Shown here: positions 46,339-55,432 of the stretch, piece by piece
How the letters are laid out: every line of letters starts with the position of its first letter
How positions within the stretch are numbered: position 1 is the stretch's first letter
DNA from: Chryseobacterium mulctrae
GTDB taxonomy: Bacteria; Bacteroidota; Bacteroidia; Flavobacteriales; Weeksellaceae
Reading direction: 5' to 3'
Assembly (NCBI RefSeq): GCF_006175945.1
Contig: NZ_VAJL01000001.1
Location: forward strand, 3,791,001-3,855,000
DNA: 64,000 nucleotides
Made by a program: the position numbers and the translations under genes
Notes under the pieces: generated by a model
Databases searched by the model: none
What the model saw: the letters and a program-made list of their open reading frames with translations, nothing else
Told to the model about the DNA's origin: nothing

Positions 46339-47233
46339 AACCTATTTAAACTTTTATTTTTCTGAGGAATAAAATAGAAAAAGCGAGATAATGTAGATTT
46401 ACCCAAGTTAAATTTAGTGTTTCAAACCTTATTAATAAAGCTTTGAAACTATCCAACCATGCATTTGCTTTTTCTATTTTGAATCTTCTTTTATACAGTT
46501 CATCATCAAAATATTTTTCATTCTTTGTATCTCCGTTACGAGGATTCTCTTTAATATTCCCAATTATTTCTTTTTTATCCAGCATATCTCTGAATTTTTT
46601 ACTGTCAAAACCAGAGTCTGCATTGAGAAATAATCCCTTACACTTTATATCAGCATTATCGAGAAGACCGAAAATCTCTTCCAAAGTATCTTCAATATTA
46701 TAAAGATCATGATGTTCACCGCTTATTGGCTTTCCCATTGAAAGCATTTGTCCCTGATTATCACAGATAAAAATACAATTACTGGTCTTAGATGATTTTC
46801 TTCCCTGATAGCCTACCGATTGTCCTCCTGTTTTACTTCGGGTATGGCTTCCATCCAATTGGACACTGGAAAGATCTAATTTCCTTTTATTATTCTGGAG
46901 AAGAGAAATCCAAATTCGTTTGAAAGAACCATCTTTACTCCATTTACTGAAATAATAATAGACGAGTTGCCAGCTTATTGTTTCTTTTGAAAAGTATTCT
47001 TTAAGGCTTAATTCCCGCCATTGACAGCCCGTTTTTAATCGTTTAATAATAAGTTTAAAGATTTTTCCTAAATAAAATCTCGTGGAAAATCCTCGTTTGC
47101 CTTTGCTTAAATGAGGTAAAATCCATTTTTCCAGTTTATCTTTGCTTATGAGTTCCAGATTTTAGTTCTTTTTTTTGCAACTCTAAATTGCTAATTTTCT
47201 GGAAACTCTTTTTCTAAAAAGTTTAAACAGGTT
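46339..47233 (-). mobile_element. IS5-family insertion sequence
   Basis: The element is 895 bp, bounded by imperfect 17-bp inverted repeats AACCTATTTAAACTTTT (46339-46355) and, inverted, AACCTGTTTAAACTTTT (47217-47233). It contains a single transposase reading frame on the minus strand. The flanks are TGA left and TTA right, so a clean TNA-type target duplication is not visible; this suggests decay or mutation since insertion. It lies between the vWA-plug and barrel genes, and the barrel ATG is only 14 bp beyond the right end. Confidence 0.8.
46346..47161 (-). pseudogene. IS5-family transposase lacking a canonical start
   Basis: The frame is open from 47161 to the stop at 46346 (271 codons) and reads LELISKDKLEKWILPHLSKG at its start, the usual IS5-type N-terminus. 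The DDE residues appear in order: LDGSHTRSK, LNADSGFDSK and RRFKIEKANAWLD with its Glu. A stop (TAA 47164-47162) lies just upstream, and no ATG or GTG occurs in frame before the first catalytic Asp; the first start-like codon is TTG 46858. Either a CTG start is used, or the start was lost and the copy is dead. Confidence 0.75.
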
Positions 47234-47247
47234 TAATATCATCAAAG

Positions 47248-50013
47248 ATGAAAAAAGTTTATCTGTTATTGCCAGTTTTTGCGGTGCAGTTTGCCTTGGC
47301 GCAGAATTCTCAGCGTTATTATTCGGGAACATTTTTTAATGAAAAGAAAAAGCCTCAGAACTTTCTTAAAATATTCAATAAAAACAGTGGAGTTTATGAA
47401 CTGACCGATGAAAAAGGCTACGCAATTATTGCTGCAAAAGAATACGACACTTTAGTTTGGAATAACGGAAAAAATATTGAGGTTGTTCGTGGGGTTTATG
47501 AGCTAAAATATCTTTTAGAAAGACAAATTTCAAGAGAAACGGTAAAAGATATCAATTCCAAAGATTATGAAAGTCTGTTGGAAAAACCTTTAAATGATCA
47601 ATTCAGCATAGAACATTCTTACGATTCTTTAAGTAAAAATTCAGACCGTCAATTTTCTGCGGTGAGAAAACTTAAACTGAAATCAGATTCTTTATATAAA
47701 ATTAAAAGTCAGTCAAAAAAATCTCTTGTTTTTAACGGTAGTTTCAGTACTTCTGTAGACATCAAAAACAGAAACAGAATTCCACAGACTCAAAGCAGAT
47801 ACGTTCAGGGAAGATCAGAAAATGGCTCTTTGGTTTGGAAAGGTCCTGAAACTAATGAAATGTTCAGCTTCGGACCAGATATTTCGACTTTAGGTTTCAA
47901 TGGACAGCCTTATGAATACGATGTCAACGGACAATTGGTTGGTTTATCAAATGCGGTTTCTCCCGCAAAAGCTTACCATAATAATATTTTTAAAACAACG
48001 GTTGGTTACAGCAATCAGTTGAATATAAATGCAATGATTAAAAGTGGTGGCTACAATGAAGACGTGCGACTTTCTTTCAGCTTAGGACAGCGAAAAGATC
48101 AGATGTATTTTGCGAATCAGTTTGATGTGACGAATTCTTTTAAAACTAAATTCAGCACAAAAATTTTAGATTTTAATTTTAATGCAGGGTTTAATTATGA
48201 AGAAAATAAAGCAACGAATACGAATAGAATTGGGCTTTTTAATAGAGCGTATCAAAATTCTTTACTGACTCCGGTTTCTTTTTCAAATCAGCAGAATGTT
48301 TATCTAAGCAATGGTTTGCAGAGAAGTTACAGTTTGTATGCAGATAATCCCGATTTTCTTTTTGATCAGGCTAATAAATACAATTATTACGAAAATATCC
48401 GCCAGTTTAATTTTGATGTAAGTAAAAATTGGAATGATTTTAAACTGAATATCAGTCAGGCTTATGACAATCAGGATATTATGCATCGAGATGTTTATAA
48501 ACCATCAACCAATGGATTTATCAACGGACTATACAACAGAAGAGACCAAAAAAATGAGTTTTATAATTCCAATATTTTAACAAGCTATGAATTTGGAGAT
48601 AATGATTTTAAAAATAAATTCAGTTTAAACTATATTTTGAATGACAGAAAAGTAAGTGTTAATCATAGTTTAGACCGAAACTATATGTATCAAAGAACTT
48701 CACAGGATTATATTTTTAATTATAATTTAGATTATGACGATTATGATGATGTAGAATTTGGAGTAAATGTTGGAAATTCTTTTTACATCTCAAATACTTC
48801 GTTGAAAAATGCTTATTGGCTTCCGAAAGCAAACGGATATTTTACTTTTAAAAATTTATTTAATAAGTATGGAAGTAAACTTCAGCTATTTGGAGCTTAT
48901 ACGCAATTAGCTACAGAACCGGAAATGGCAAAATCTTATTCCTCGTATACAACGACACAGTTTTCTGCTCAGAATTCTTATCAATATTTTCCTTTAAAAG
49001 AAGTTGAAACATTCAAAAATCTCTCAAATGTTGATATCAAAGAATGGAAAACTGGATTTAAATTTATGCTTAATGGGAAAATAGATCTTAGTGCAGAATA
49101 TTTTAACCGAAGAATTTCTGATGATATTTTTCCAATTTTTGAAGGACAGAATTTGGTTCTGAAAAATCTTGCAGATCATACCTACAAAGGGTTTGAAGTG
49201 AATTTAAATTATGATAGAATAATTACTAATTATAATTTTTCTTTAGGAAGTAAAGCCTCATTTTTCAAATATCGGGATGTTGTAGACCGTGTAAATTCTG
49301 GGTACAATAATCTGATGATTTCGGGTTTTAATGATATTTATAAAACATTGTCTGAAGGTCAGGTTTTGGGAGCTGTGATGGGAAGTTATTTTGAAAGAAA
49401 TACTGAAGGAAAAATAGTTATTGATGATTACGGTTATCCCGTAAAAGCTTCTGGAATGAAATTGATTGCAGACCCAACTCCGGATTTTGTGATGAAATTT
49501 TCTCACAATATCACTTACAAAATGTTTGCTTTAGACATCAGCTGGGAATGGAAAAAAGGCGGACAAGTATGGAATGGAACTCAGGCTGTTCTTGATTATT
49601 ACGGTCGTTCCCAAACTTCGGCAGATGAAAGAAATAGTAAAAACTATGTTTTTGAAGGCGTCAATTATAATGGAAATGTAAACCAAATTCCTGTAGATTT
49701 TTATAATCCGAACCAGTCGATAAGTGACAATCGTTGGACGAGGTATGGTTTTCTTGGCGTGGCTGAAAATTATGTTGAAAAAGCAGATTACTTAAGAATC
49801 AATGATATTACACTTTCAGCCTATTTCGATATAGGGAAATTCCGAAAAGCTCTTGGAATAAGTTTTTACGTGAATAATATTTTCCTTTGGCAGGCAAACA
49901 GCGGAGTAGATTCTGACCAGAATTTCTATGATTTTGATAACAGCCGAGGTTTAGATTTTTTCAATCTTCCTTCTTTTAAAACTTATGGTTGTACAGTTTC
50001 TTTTAAATTTTAA
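47248..50013 (+). CDS. SusC-like TonB-dependent outer-membrane barrel lacking its plug
   Basis: This 921-residue outer-membrane protein has a signal peptide ending ALAQN and a short degenerate carboxypeptidase-regulatory-like domain (about 25-75). A linker to about residue 140 follows, then directly the SusC-type barrel (QTQSRYVQGRSENG, MKSGGYNEDVRLSFSLG, ending GCTVSFKF). The plug normally between linker and barrel is absent: there is no RGxSS, VIDG, VLKDA or GVVxIxTK motif. The next gene, 3 bp downstream, carries such a plug, as does the vWA fusion upstream. I infer that the barrel is closed in trans by one of those proteins. Confidence 0.85.
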   Translation: MKKVYLLLPVFAVQFALAQNSQRYYSGTFFNEKKKPQNFLKIFNKNSGVYELTDEKGYAIIAAKEYDTLVWNNGKNIEVVRGVYELKYLLERQISRETVKDINSKDYESLLEKPLNDQFSIEHSYDSLSKNSDRQFSAVRKLKLKSDSLYKIKSQSKKSLVFNGSFSTSVDIKNRNRIPQTQSRYVQGRSENGSLVWKGPETNEMFSFGPDISTLGFNGQPYEYDVNGQLVGLSNAVSPAKAYHNNIFKTTVGYSNQLNINAMIKSGGYNEDVRLSFSLGQRKDQMYFANQFDVTNSFKTKFSTKILDFNFNAGFNYEENKATNTNRIGLFNRAYQNSLLTPVSFSNQQNVYLSNGLQRSYSLYADNPDFLFDQANKYNYYENIRQFNFDVSKNWNDFKLNISQAYDNQDIMHRDVYKPSTNGFINGLYNRRDQKNEFYNSNILTSYEFGDNDFKNKFSLNYILNDRKVSVNHSLDRNYMYQRTSQDYIFNYNLDYDDYDDVEFGVNVGNSFYISNTSLKNAYWLPKANGYFTFKNLFNKYGSKLQLFGAYTQLATEPEMAKSYSSYTTTQFSAQNSYQYFPLKEVETFKNLSNVDIKEWKTGFKFMLNGKIDLSAEYFNRRISDDIFPIFEGQNLVLKNLADHTYKGFEVNLNYDRIITNYNFSLGSKASFFKYRDVVDRVNSGYNNLMISGFNDIYKTLSEGQVLGAVMGSYFERNTEGKIVIDDYGYPVKASGMKLIADPTPDFVMKFSHNITYKMFALDISWEWKKGGQVWNGTQAVLDYYGRSQTSADERNSKNYVFEGVNYNGNVNQIPVDFYNPNQSISDNRWTRYGFLGVAENYVEKADYLRINDITLSAYFDIGKFRKALGISFYVNNIFLWQANSGVDSDQNFYDFDNSRGLDFFNLPSFKTYGCTVSFKF

Positions 50014-50016
50014 ACT

Positions 50017-53000
50017 ATGAAATTCAGATTTTTATTCAATATAGCTTTTGTTTTTACTCTGTTTTCATGTCTTTTCTTTAATGGACAGACTAAATTCAGT
50101 GATTTTAAAAAAGAAAAAACTTACATACAGACCAACCATGTTTTTTATAAACCCGGAGAGGAAATGTTTTTCAAAATATTTATTGTTCAGGCTGAAAATA
50201 ACCTTCCAGCCAATCAAAGCAGAACAGTGAATGTAGAATTGATCGATCCAAGTGGAGCAGTTGTAAAGAAAAACAAATATGCTATAAAAAAAGGCCACGC
50301 AGAAGGTGCTTTTAGTTTTTCTGAAGATATGAAAGGCGGAATTTACAAAATCAGAGCTTTTACAGTCTGGATGCTAAATGAAATCGGAAAAAATGTATTT
50401 GAAAAAGAAATTACGCTCCAAAAAATAGTTTCTCCGAGGATTTTAATGAAACTTGATTTCCCTAAAAAAGGTTATGGAGCAGGAGATGAAGTTTTGGCAG
50501 ATTTCTCGATGAGAAGTTTAAACAATCTTCCGATTCCGTTTTATGAAGCCTATTTTACAGTAAGTCATGAAGGTGAAAAAATTACGGAAGGTTCATTGAT
50601 TACCGATAAAGAAGGAAAATATTTATTAAAATTTAAACTTCCAGAAGTATTGAAATCTTCAGATGCTTTATTGAATATAAAAGTGAATTACGATGGTTTC
50701 ACTGAATCCATTTCGAGAAATATTCCAATTGTTCTGAATCATCTGGATTTAAAATTTATGCCTGAAGGCGGAACTTTTATCAACGGAATCGAACAGAATA
50801 TTGCTTTTAAAGTTTTAGATGAATTTGAAAAGCCTGTTGATGTTGTTTTAGAAATTTATAATCAGAATCATCAGAAATTGACTGAAGTTTCAGCCTATAA
50901 TTTCGGAATGGGAAACTTTATTTTTATACCGAAAAAAGGTGAAATGTATTACTCAAAAGTTCTTAAGCCCGAAAATATCAGTAAAATATATCAACTTCCC
51001 ATCGCAAAAGATGAGGGAATTGTTTTTAATGTTAAAAAAGAAAATCAGAATGTTAAGTTAATTTTCAATTCAACTTCTGTGAGAAACGTTTTAATCAACG
51101 GAAATTTCAGAGAAAAAGAAGTGTTTTCTAAATTATTAAACTTAAAGCAAGGTTTAAATTTTCTTGAGATTCCTGAAAAAGAACTTCCCATCGGTATTTG
51201 TAGATTCACGGTGATTGAAAATAATATTCCTTTAGCGGAAAGAATTGTATTTGCAAATGAAAATAAGCAGATGAAGGTGAAAATTACTCCAACAAAGAAA
51301 AATTATTTACCGAGAGAAAAAGTAATTGTCAATATTGAAACTACTAACGAAAACAACCAACCTATTCCCGCAAATCTTTCGATGAGCGTAGTCGATGATA
51401 AACTCTGGACGTATGCAGATGATAAGCAAAATCATATTCTTTCCTGGCTTTTATTGGATTCTGAACTGAGAGGAAAAATCGAAAGACCTCAGTTTTATTT
51501 CGATAAAAAAGAAGAAAAAGCGACAAAGAGTTTAGACTTAGTCATGTTGACCAATGGTTACCGATATTTTGAAATGAATCCTGAAGTTGAAAAAACAGGA
51601 AATTACAAATACCTTCCTGAAAAAATCAACCCAATTTACGGCATTGTAGAAGATGAGAATAAAAAGCCTGTAAAAGCAGAAGTGTATTTGATTGAAAATT
51701 ACACTAAAATAAAAAAACAAGTTACTTCAGAAAACGGGTTGTTTTATTTCTCAGATTTAGATGGAATATATCAACATGATGTCATTGCAAAATCTTTAAA
51801 CCCAAAACAAAAAGTGAAAATCAGAATGCTTTCTTATAAACTGAATATTAATCCTTTGATAAAGCAATCTTTACAAAATATAAATGTCGAGGAAATTATA
51901 AAAGAAGCGGAGATAAAAGAGGAAAAAAAGTACTCAATTTCAAAAGGAATTGAAGGATTGTTAAAAACTTTACCATCTGTGAATTCTAGGAAAGATACTA
52001 TTTCCAAAAATGCTGAAATTGATGAGGTTGTCCTTGTTGGATATATGCCCAAAAAAAAGGGAGATATGACTATTTCTATAACAAACTTTAATGAAACTCC
52101 TATTGTTAACGTTTTGAATAAACTTCAAGGAAGACTTGCCGGAGTAGATATTATGAAAGGCTCTGGCCAACCGGGAAGCGGATCTACAATTGTAGTTAGA
52201 GGAATTAGTACAGTCAGTTCAAATCGGGAACCGCTTTATGTAATCGACGGAATTCCTACAACTAATAATGTTTTTAGAGCTCTAAATAAAGATGAAGTTA
52301 ATAATATAACTGTTTTAAAAGATGCTGAGAGAACTTCAATGTACGGCAGTAGTGGTTCAAATGGTGTTGTTTTAATAAATACTAAAAATGGGAAAACTTC
52401 AAATATTAAATTCGACATCACCCCCGAAACTTATTTTGCTGTTAAAAATATTCCACGTGATAGTCTGACAATTTATGGTGAATCTTATCGTTATGATGGT
52501 TATAGAAAATTTTCCTATCCTGTTTATAAATCGACAAACACTTCTTACCGCCACGATTACCGAGAAACTTTATATTGGAATCCCATTGTAGAAACCGATA
52601 AAAACGGAAAAGCTCAAGTAGAATTTTATCAGTCTGATGCCAATTCTGCTTTCAGAATTATGACAGAAGGAATTGCTGCTTCAGGATTAATTGGAAGAGA
52701 TGAAACAACCTATGCAGCACAAAGTTTAATTTCAATTGATGCAAAAATTCCACAATATTTAACAAGAACTGATCAAATGACGATTCCGGTAGTCATTAAA
52801 AATAATTCTTCGGAAACGAAAACGTTAATGATGGATGTCATTGTACCGAATCATATTAAGTTAATGAAAGCCGACAGTTTGATTACTTTAAAACCATTAG
52901 AATCCGGAAGATTATTTGTGAAAATGCAGACAGATAAATTAATCAGTTCTAATATTCAGTTTACCGTAAAGTCTGGAGATTTCAGAGAAACAATGATTTT

Positions 53001-54561
53001 ACCGTTGAAAGTAGAAGAAAAAGGTTTTCCACATCGTTTTTCAATTGTCAATAACAAACCAGAAAACACGAAAATCAATATTCCGGAATATGTAAATGGC
53101 AGTTTTGAAGCATCTTATTATGTTTACGAAAACTCGGCATTGCAAATGTTTGAGGATATTGAAAGATTGAAACGAGAACCTTACGGATGTTTCGAGCAGC
53201 TTTCTTCGACAGTCTACCCGAATGTTTTTATTCTTGATTACTTAAAATCTACCCATAAAATTAACTCTGGAACAGAATATAATGTTGTTCGAAATATGAA
53301 AAAGGGATTCGAAAAAATGTTGTCTTACAAAAATAGAGACGGCGGATTTTCTTATTTTGGTGATAGTGAATCTGATGTTGCATTGTCCGCTTTCGCTTTA
53401 CTTCAGTTCAGGGATTTAAAGAAATATATAAATGTAGATGCGAAATTGGTTCAGAATCTTTCTTCATTTATTCTGTCGAAGAAAAATTCTAACGGACTCT
53501 TTGAGGTAAGAAGAAATTATGAATCGAAAGCAGAATATTCAGAATATTCATGGTCCAGAAATATGTATGTTTTGTATGCTTTGTCTAAACTTGGTATTAA
53601 AAATGAAATTCAGAATACTTACGAAATCAGCCTAAAAAGAGCTTTGGCCACAAAAGATTCTTATCAGTTGGTGTTAATGGCAAATGCATCTTCAAATCTT
53701 GGGAAAAAGGAAGATTACAATCAATTACTTTCTATTTTAAACGAACAGTACAAAAATAAAGATGTAAAAACCAAAACCACATTTACAGGTTCACAAGGAA
53801 TTTCAGCCAATGCAGAAACACTTTCCTTGTACATGATGGCTTTACAAAAAAATGAAAAAAATAATCAGTTGGAAATTGCAAAAGTTGCAGATGAATTGAT
53901 TAATTACAACGGATATTACGGATTTGGTTCAACACAAGCTACAACAGTTGCTTTAGAAGCATTATCAGATTTCTTCGCTAAAAATGAAAAATTATTTGGA
54001 ATTGATAAACCGGAAATTAAAATCAATAATGCCAAAGTATTACCAAATATTATGTTTTCTTCAGCTTTCAGGAAAGGTCAAAACGACTTGAGCGTTGAAT
54101 ATTTATGTGACAAAGGTTTACCTTATAAATTAGATTACCAATATTACACTTTGGGAGCTCCAAAAAGTGAAAATATTCCTCTGACTTTAGAAACAAAACT
54201 AAAATCTGAAACTTCAAAAGTAGGTGAGACCAACAGAATGACGGTAACTGTAAAAAATAAAATTAACGGAGATTTACCTATGATCACAGCTAAAATCGGA
54301 ATTCCTGCCGGATTGACTTTACAAAATGCATTGTTGAAAGATATGGTTGATAAGAAGCAGGTTTCTTATTATGAAATATTTGATAATTATTTGGTTTTAT
54401 ATTGGGAACATTTTAATGCCAATGAAACAAAAACCATTAATCTCGATTTAAAAGTAGAATTTGCTGGAGAATATACAGGAAAAGCAAGTAATGTTTATCT
54501 TTATTATATGCCGGAATCTAAGTTTTGGAATGAAGGAATTAAAACTAAAATAGAACCTTAA
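50017..54561 (+). CDS. Alpha-2-macroglobulin-like protein with embedded SusC-type plug
   Basis: This 1514-residue exported protein starts with a signal-like segment (FVFTLFSCLFFNGQ) and MG2-type macroglobulin domains (HVFYKPGEEMFF, KPVDVVLEIY). A complete SusC plug spans about residues 668-793: DEVVLVGY, QGRLAGVDIM, RGIST (R726), PLYVIDGIP, VLKDAERTSMYGSSGSNGVVLINTK. The A2M domain resumes (YWNPIVETDKNGKAQVEF, about 851). The thioester domain motif GCFEQ (C1058, Q1061) follows, then a receptor-like end. It starts 3 bp after the barrel stop. In bacteria such proteins trap attacking proteases; the plug suggests docking in the adjacent barrel. Confidence 0.85.
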   Translation: MKFRFLFNIAFVFTLFSCLFFNGQTKFSDFKKEKTYIQTNHVFYKPGEEMFFKIFIVQAENNLPANQSRTVNVELIDPSGAVVKKNKYAIKKGHAEGAFSFSEDMKGGIYKIRAFTVWMLNEIGKNVFEKEITLQKIVSPRILMKLDFPKKGYGAGDEVLADFSMRSLNNLPIPFYEAYFTVSHEGEKITEGSLITDKEGKYLLKFKLPEVLKSSDALLNIKVNYDGFTESISRNIPIVLNHLDLKFMPEGGTFINGIEQNIAFKVLDEFEKPVDVVLEIYNQNHQKLTEVSAYNFGMGNFIFIPKKGEMYYSKVLKPENISKIYQLPIAKDEGIVFNVKKENQNVKLIFNSTSVRNVLINGNFREKEVFSKLLNLKQGLNFLEIPEKELPIGICRFTVIENNIPLAERIVFANENKQMKVKITPTKKNYLPREKVIVNIETTNENNQPIPANLSMSVVDDKLWTYADDKQNHILSWLLLDSELRGKIERPQFYFDKKEEKATKSLDLVMLTNGYRYFEMNPEVEKTGNYKYLPEKINPIYGIVEDENKKPVKAEVYLIENYTKIKKQVTSENGLFYFSDLDGIYQHDVIAKSLNPKQKVKIRMLSYKLNINPLIKQSLQNINVEEIIKEAEIKEEKKYSISKGIEGLLKTLPSVNSRKDTISKNAEIDEVVLVGYMPKKKGDMTISITNFNETPIVNVLNKLQGRLAGVDIMKGSGQPGSGSTIVVRGISTVSSNREPLYVIDGIPTTNNVFRALNKDEVNNITVLKDAERTSMYGSSGSNGVVLINTKNGKTSNIKFDITPETYFAVKNIPRDSLTIYGESYRYDGYRKFSYPVYKSTNTSYRHDYRETLYWNPIVETDKNGKAQVEFYQSDANSAFRIMTEGIAASGLIGRDETTYAAQSLISIDAKIPQYLTRTDQMTIPVVIKNNSSETKTLMMDVIVPNHIKLMKADSLITLKPLESGRLFVKMQTDKLISSNIQFTVKSGDFRETMILPLKVEEKGFPHRFSIVNNKPENTKINIPEYVNGSFEASYYVYENSALQMFEDIERLKREPYGCFEQLSSTVYPNVFILDYLKSTHKINSGTEYNVVRNMKKGFEKMLSYKNRDGGFSYFGDSESDVALSAFALLQFRDLKKYINVDAKLVQNLSSFILSKKNSNGLFEVRRNYESKAEYSEYSWSRNMYVLYALSKLGIKNEIQNTYEISLKRALATKDSYQLVLMANASSNLGKKEDYNQLLSILNEQYKNKDVKTKTTFTGSQGISANAETLSLYMMALQKNEKNNQLEIAKVADELINYNGYYGFGSTQATTVALEALSDFFAKNEKLFGIDKPEIKINNAKVLPNIMFSSAFRKGQNDLSVEYLCDKGLPYKLDYQYYTLGAPKSENIPLTLETKLKSETSKVGETNRMTVTVKNKINGDLPMITAKIGIPAGLTLQNALLKDMVDKKQVSYYEIFDNYLVLYWEHFNANETKTINLDLKVEFAGEYTGKASNVYLYYMPESKFWNEGIKTKIEP

Positions 54562-54604
54562 TATAATTTGAACCTATTAAACAATTTCTTCTGTAGTTTT
54601 CAAA

Positions 54605-54682
54605 TGTTCCAGCGGAACAATATCTGTGTAGAAATAGCAAGATAATTTTAGATAGCACTCCGGAGGAGTGCTATCTAAAATT
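54605..54682. repeat. Composite twin-hairpin intergenic repeat
   Basis: Hairpin one is TGTTCC-AGC-GGAACA (54605-54619). Hairpin two is an 18-bp perfect stem (54644-54661 / 54665-54682) with loop GGA (AGCACTCC ... GGAGTGCT). They are joined by TATCTGTGTAGAAATAGC. No T run follows, but the second stem could end the A2M transcript. A similar twin-hairpin form is at 57458-57501. Confidence 0.75.
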
Positions 54683-54713
54683 AACAAGGAATTTTAATAA
54701 AACAAAAATAAAA

Positions 54714-54760
54714 TTTCAAAAATTATTGAAAATTCAAAAACTATTATTACATTTGTAATA
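54714..54760 (+). promoter_or_regulatory. GbsR-gene promoter with overlapping palindrome
   Basis: TTG (54726-54728), 19 bp spacer, TACATTTG (54748-54755) form a Bacteroidota promoter. The -7 element lies inside the palindrome TATTACA-TT-TGTAATA (54745-54760). The -33 lies inside TTTCAAAAATTATTGAAAAT (54714-54733), a 20-mer repeated at 55321-55340. Autoregulation by the GbsR protein is likely. Confidence 0.7.
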
Positions 54761-54780
54761 GAAATTAAAAAGATAAGAAA

Positions 54781-55284
54781 ATGCAACTTTCAGAAGCTAA
54801 AGAAAAATATATTCAAACTTGGGGAACATTTGCGACGAGTTGGGGAATCAATCGTACAATGGCACAGGTTCATGCTTTACTTTTGGCCAACGGAAAACCG
54901 CTTTCTACCGATGAGGTAATGGAAATGCTTGAAATTTCGAGAGGAAATGCCAATATGAATCTTCGTGCGTTGATGGATTGGGGCATTGTAAAGAAAGAGT
55001 TCATTAAAGGTGATCGTAAAGAATATTTTATCGCTGAAAAAGATGTCTGGTTTTTATTTAAACAAATTACAAAAGAGCGTAGGAAAAGAGAAATAGAACC
55101 GGTTGTAGCTTTTTTAGATGAACTAAAAAATATCGATGACAACGATTCTGAAGAAGCTAAAGAATTTATCAAATTGATGGATGATTTTAGCAATGTAACG
55201 AGTAAAATAAACAATATTATGGATCTTGCGATAAAAAGTGATGATCATTGGTTGGTCGGAAAGATTACCAACTTATTAAAATAA
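54781..55284 (+). CDS. GbsR/MarR family transcriptional regulator
   Basis: This 167-residue winged-helix regulator of the GbsR type has an N-terminal WGTFATSWGINRTMAQVHALLL helix pair, recognition-helix SRGNANMNLRALMDWGIV, a wing KGDRKEYFIAEKDVW and a helical dimerisation tail. GbsR relatives control membrane-stress, choline or lipid genes. Here it precedes a cluster of desaturase and membrane-associated genes. A palindrome overlaps its own promoter, consistent with negative autoregulation. Confidence 0.87.
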   Translation: MQLSEAKEKYIQTWGTFATSWGINRTMAQVHALLLANGKPLSTDEVMEMLEISRGNANMNLRALMDWGIVKKEFIKGDRKEYFIAEKDVWFLFKQITKERRKREIEPVVAFLDELKNIDDNDSEEAKEFIKLMDDFSNVTSKINNIMDLAIKSDDHWLVGKITNLLK

Positions 55285-55310
55285 AAAGGACTTTAAAATC
55301 CTTTTTTTTT
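55283..55310 (+). terminator. Weak Rho-independent terminator
   Basis: An 8-bp AT-rich stem (AAAAAGGA / TCCTTTTT) with T9 follows the GbsR gene directly. Confidence 0.65.
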
Positions 55311-55320
55311 TCACACAAAC

Positions 55321-55340
55321 TTTCAAAAATTATTGAAAAT
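55321..55340. promoter_or_regulatory. Second copy of the 20-bp GbsR-region motif
   Basis: TTTCAAAAATTATTGAAAAT is identical to 54714-54733, which overlaps the GbsR promoter. Inside it TTTCAA and TTGAAA form inverted arms. Its position before the downstream cluster makes it a candidate shared operator. Confidence 0.55.
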
Positions 55341-55349
55341 ATTATAATT

Positions 55350-55421
55350 ATGAAAAATTTAATCATTCATTTAGTTCTGATTTTTTATTTCGGAGGAAAA
55401 ACGAAAAGACTCAACTTTTAA
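55350..55421 (+). CDS. Possible 23-codon leader ORF
   Basis: This short frame encodes a hydrophobic N-terminal stretch (MKNLIIHLVLIFYF) and a basic tail (GGKTKRLNF), and starts 10 bp after the repeated 20-bp motif. It ends 11 bp before the next gene. It may be a membrane micropeptide, a leader or chance; I see no family. Confidence 0.25.
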   Translation: MKNLIIHLVLIFYFGGKTKRLNF

Positions 55422-55432
55422 AATTTATTGCT

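Noticed and set aside
46346..46858. Transposase starting at TTG 46858
   Set aside because: The same frame continues upstream with recognisable transposase sequence, so this start would remove the N-terminal third.
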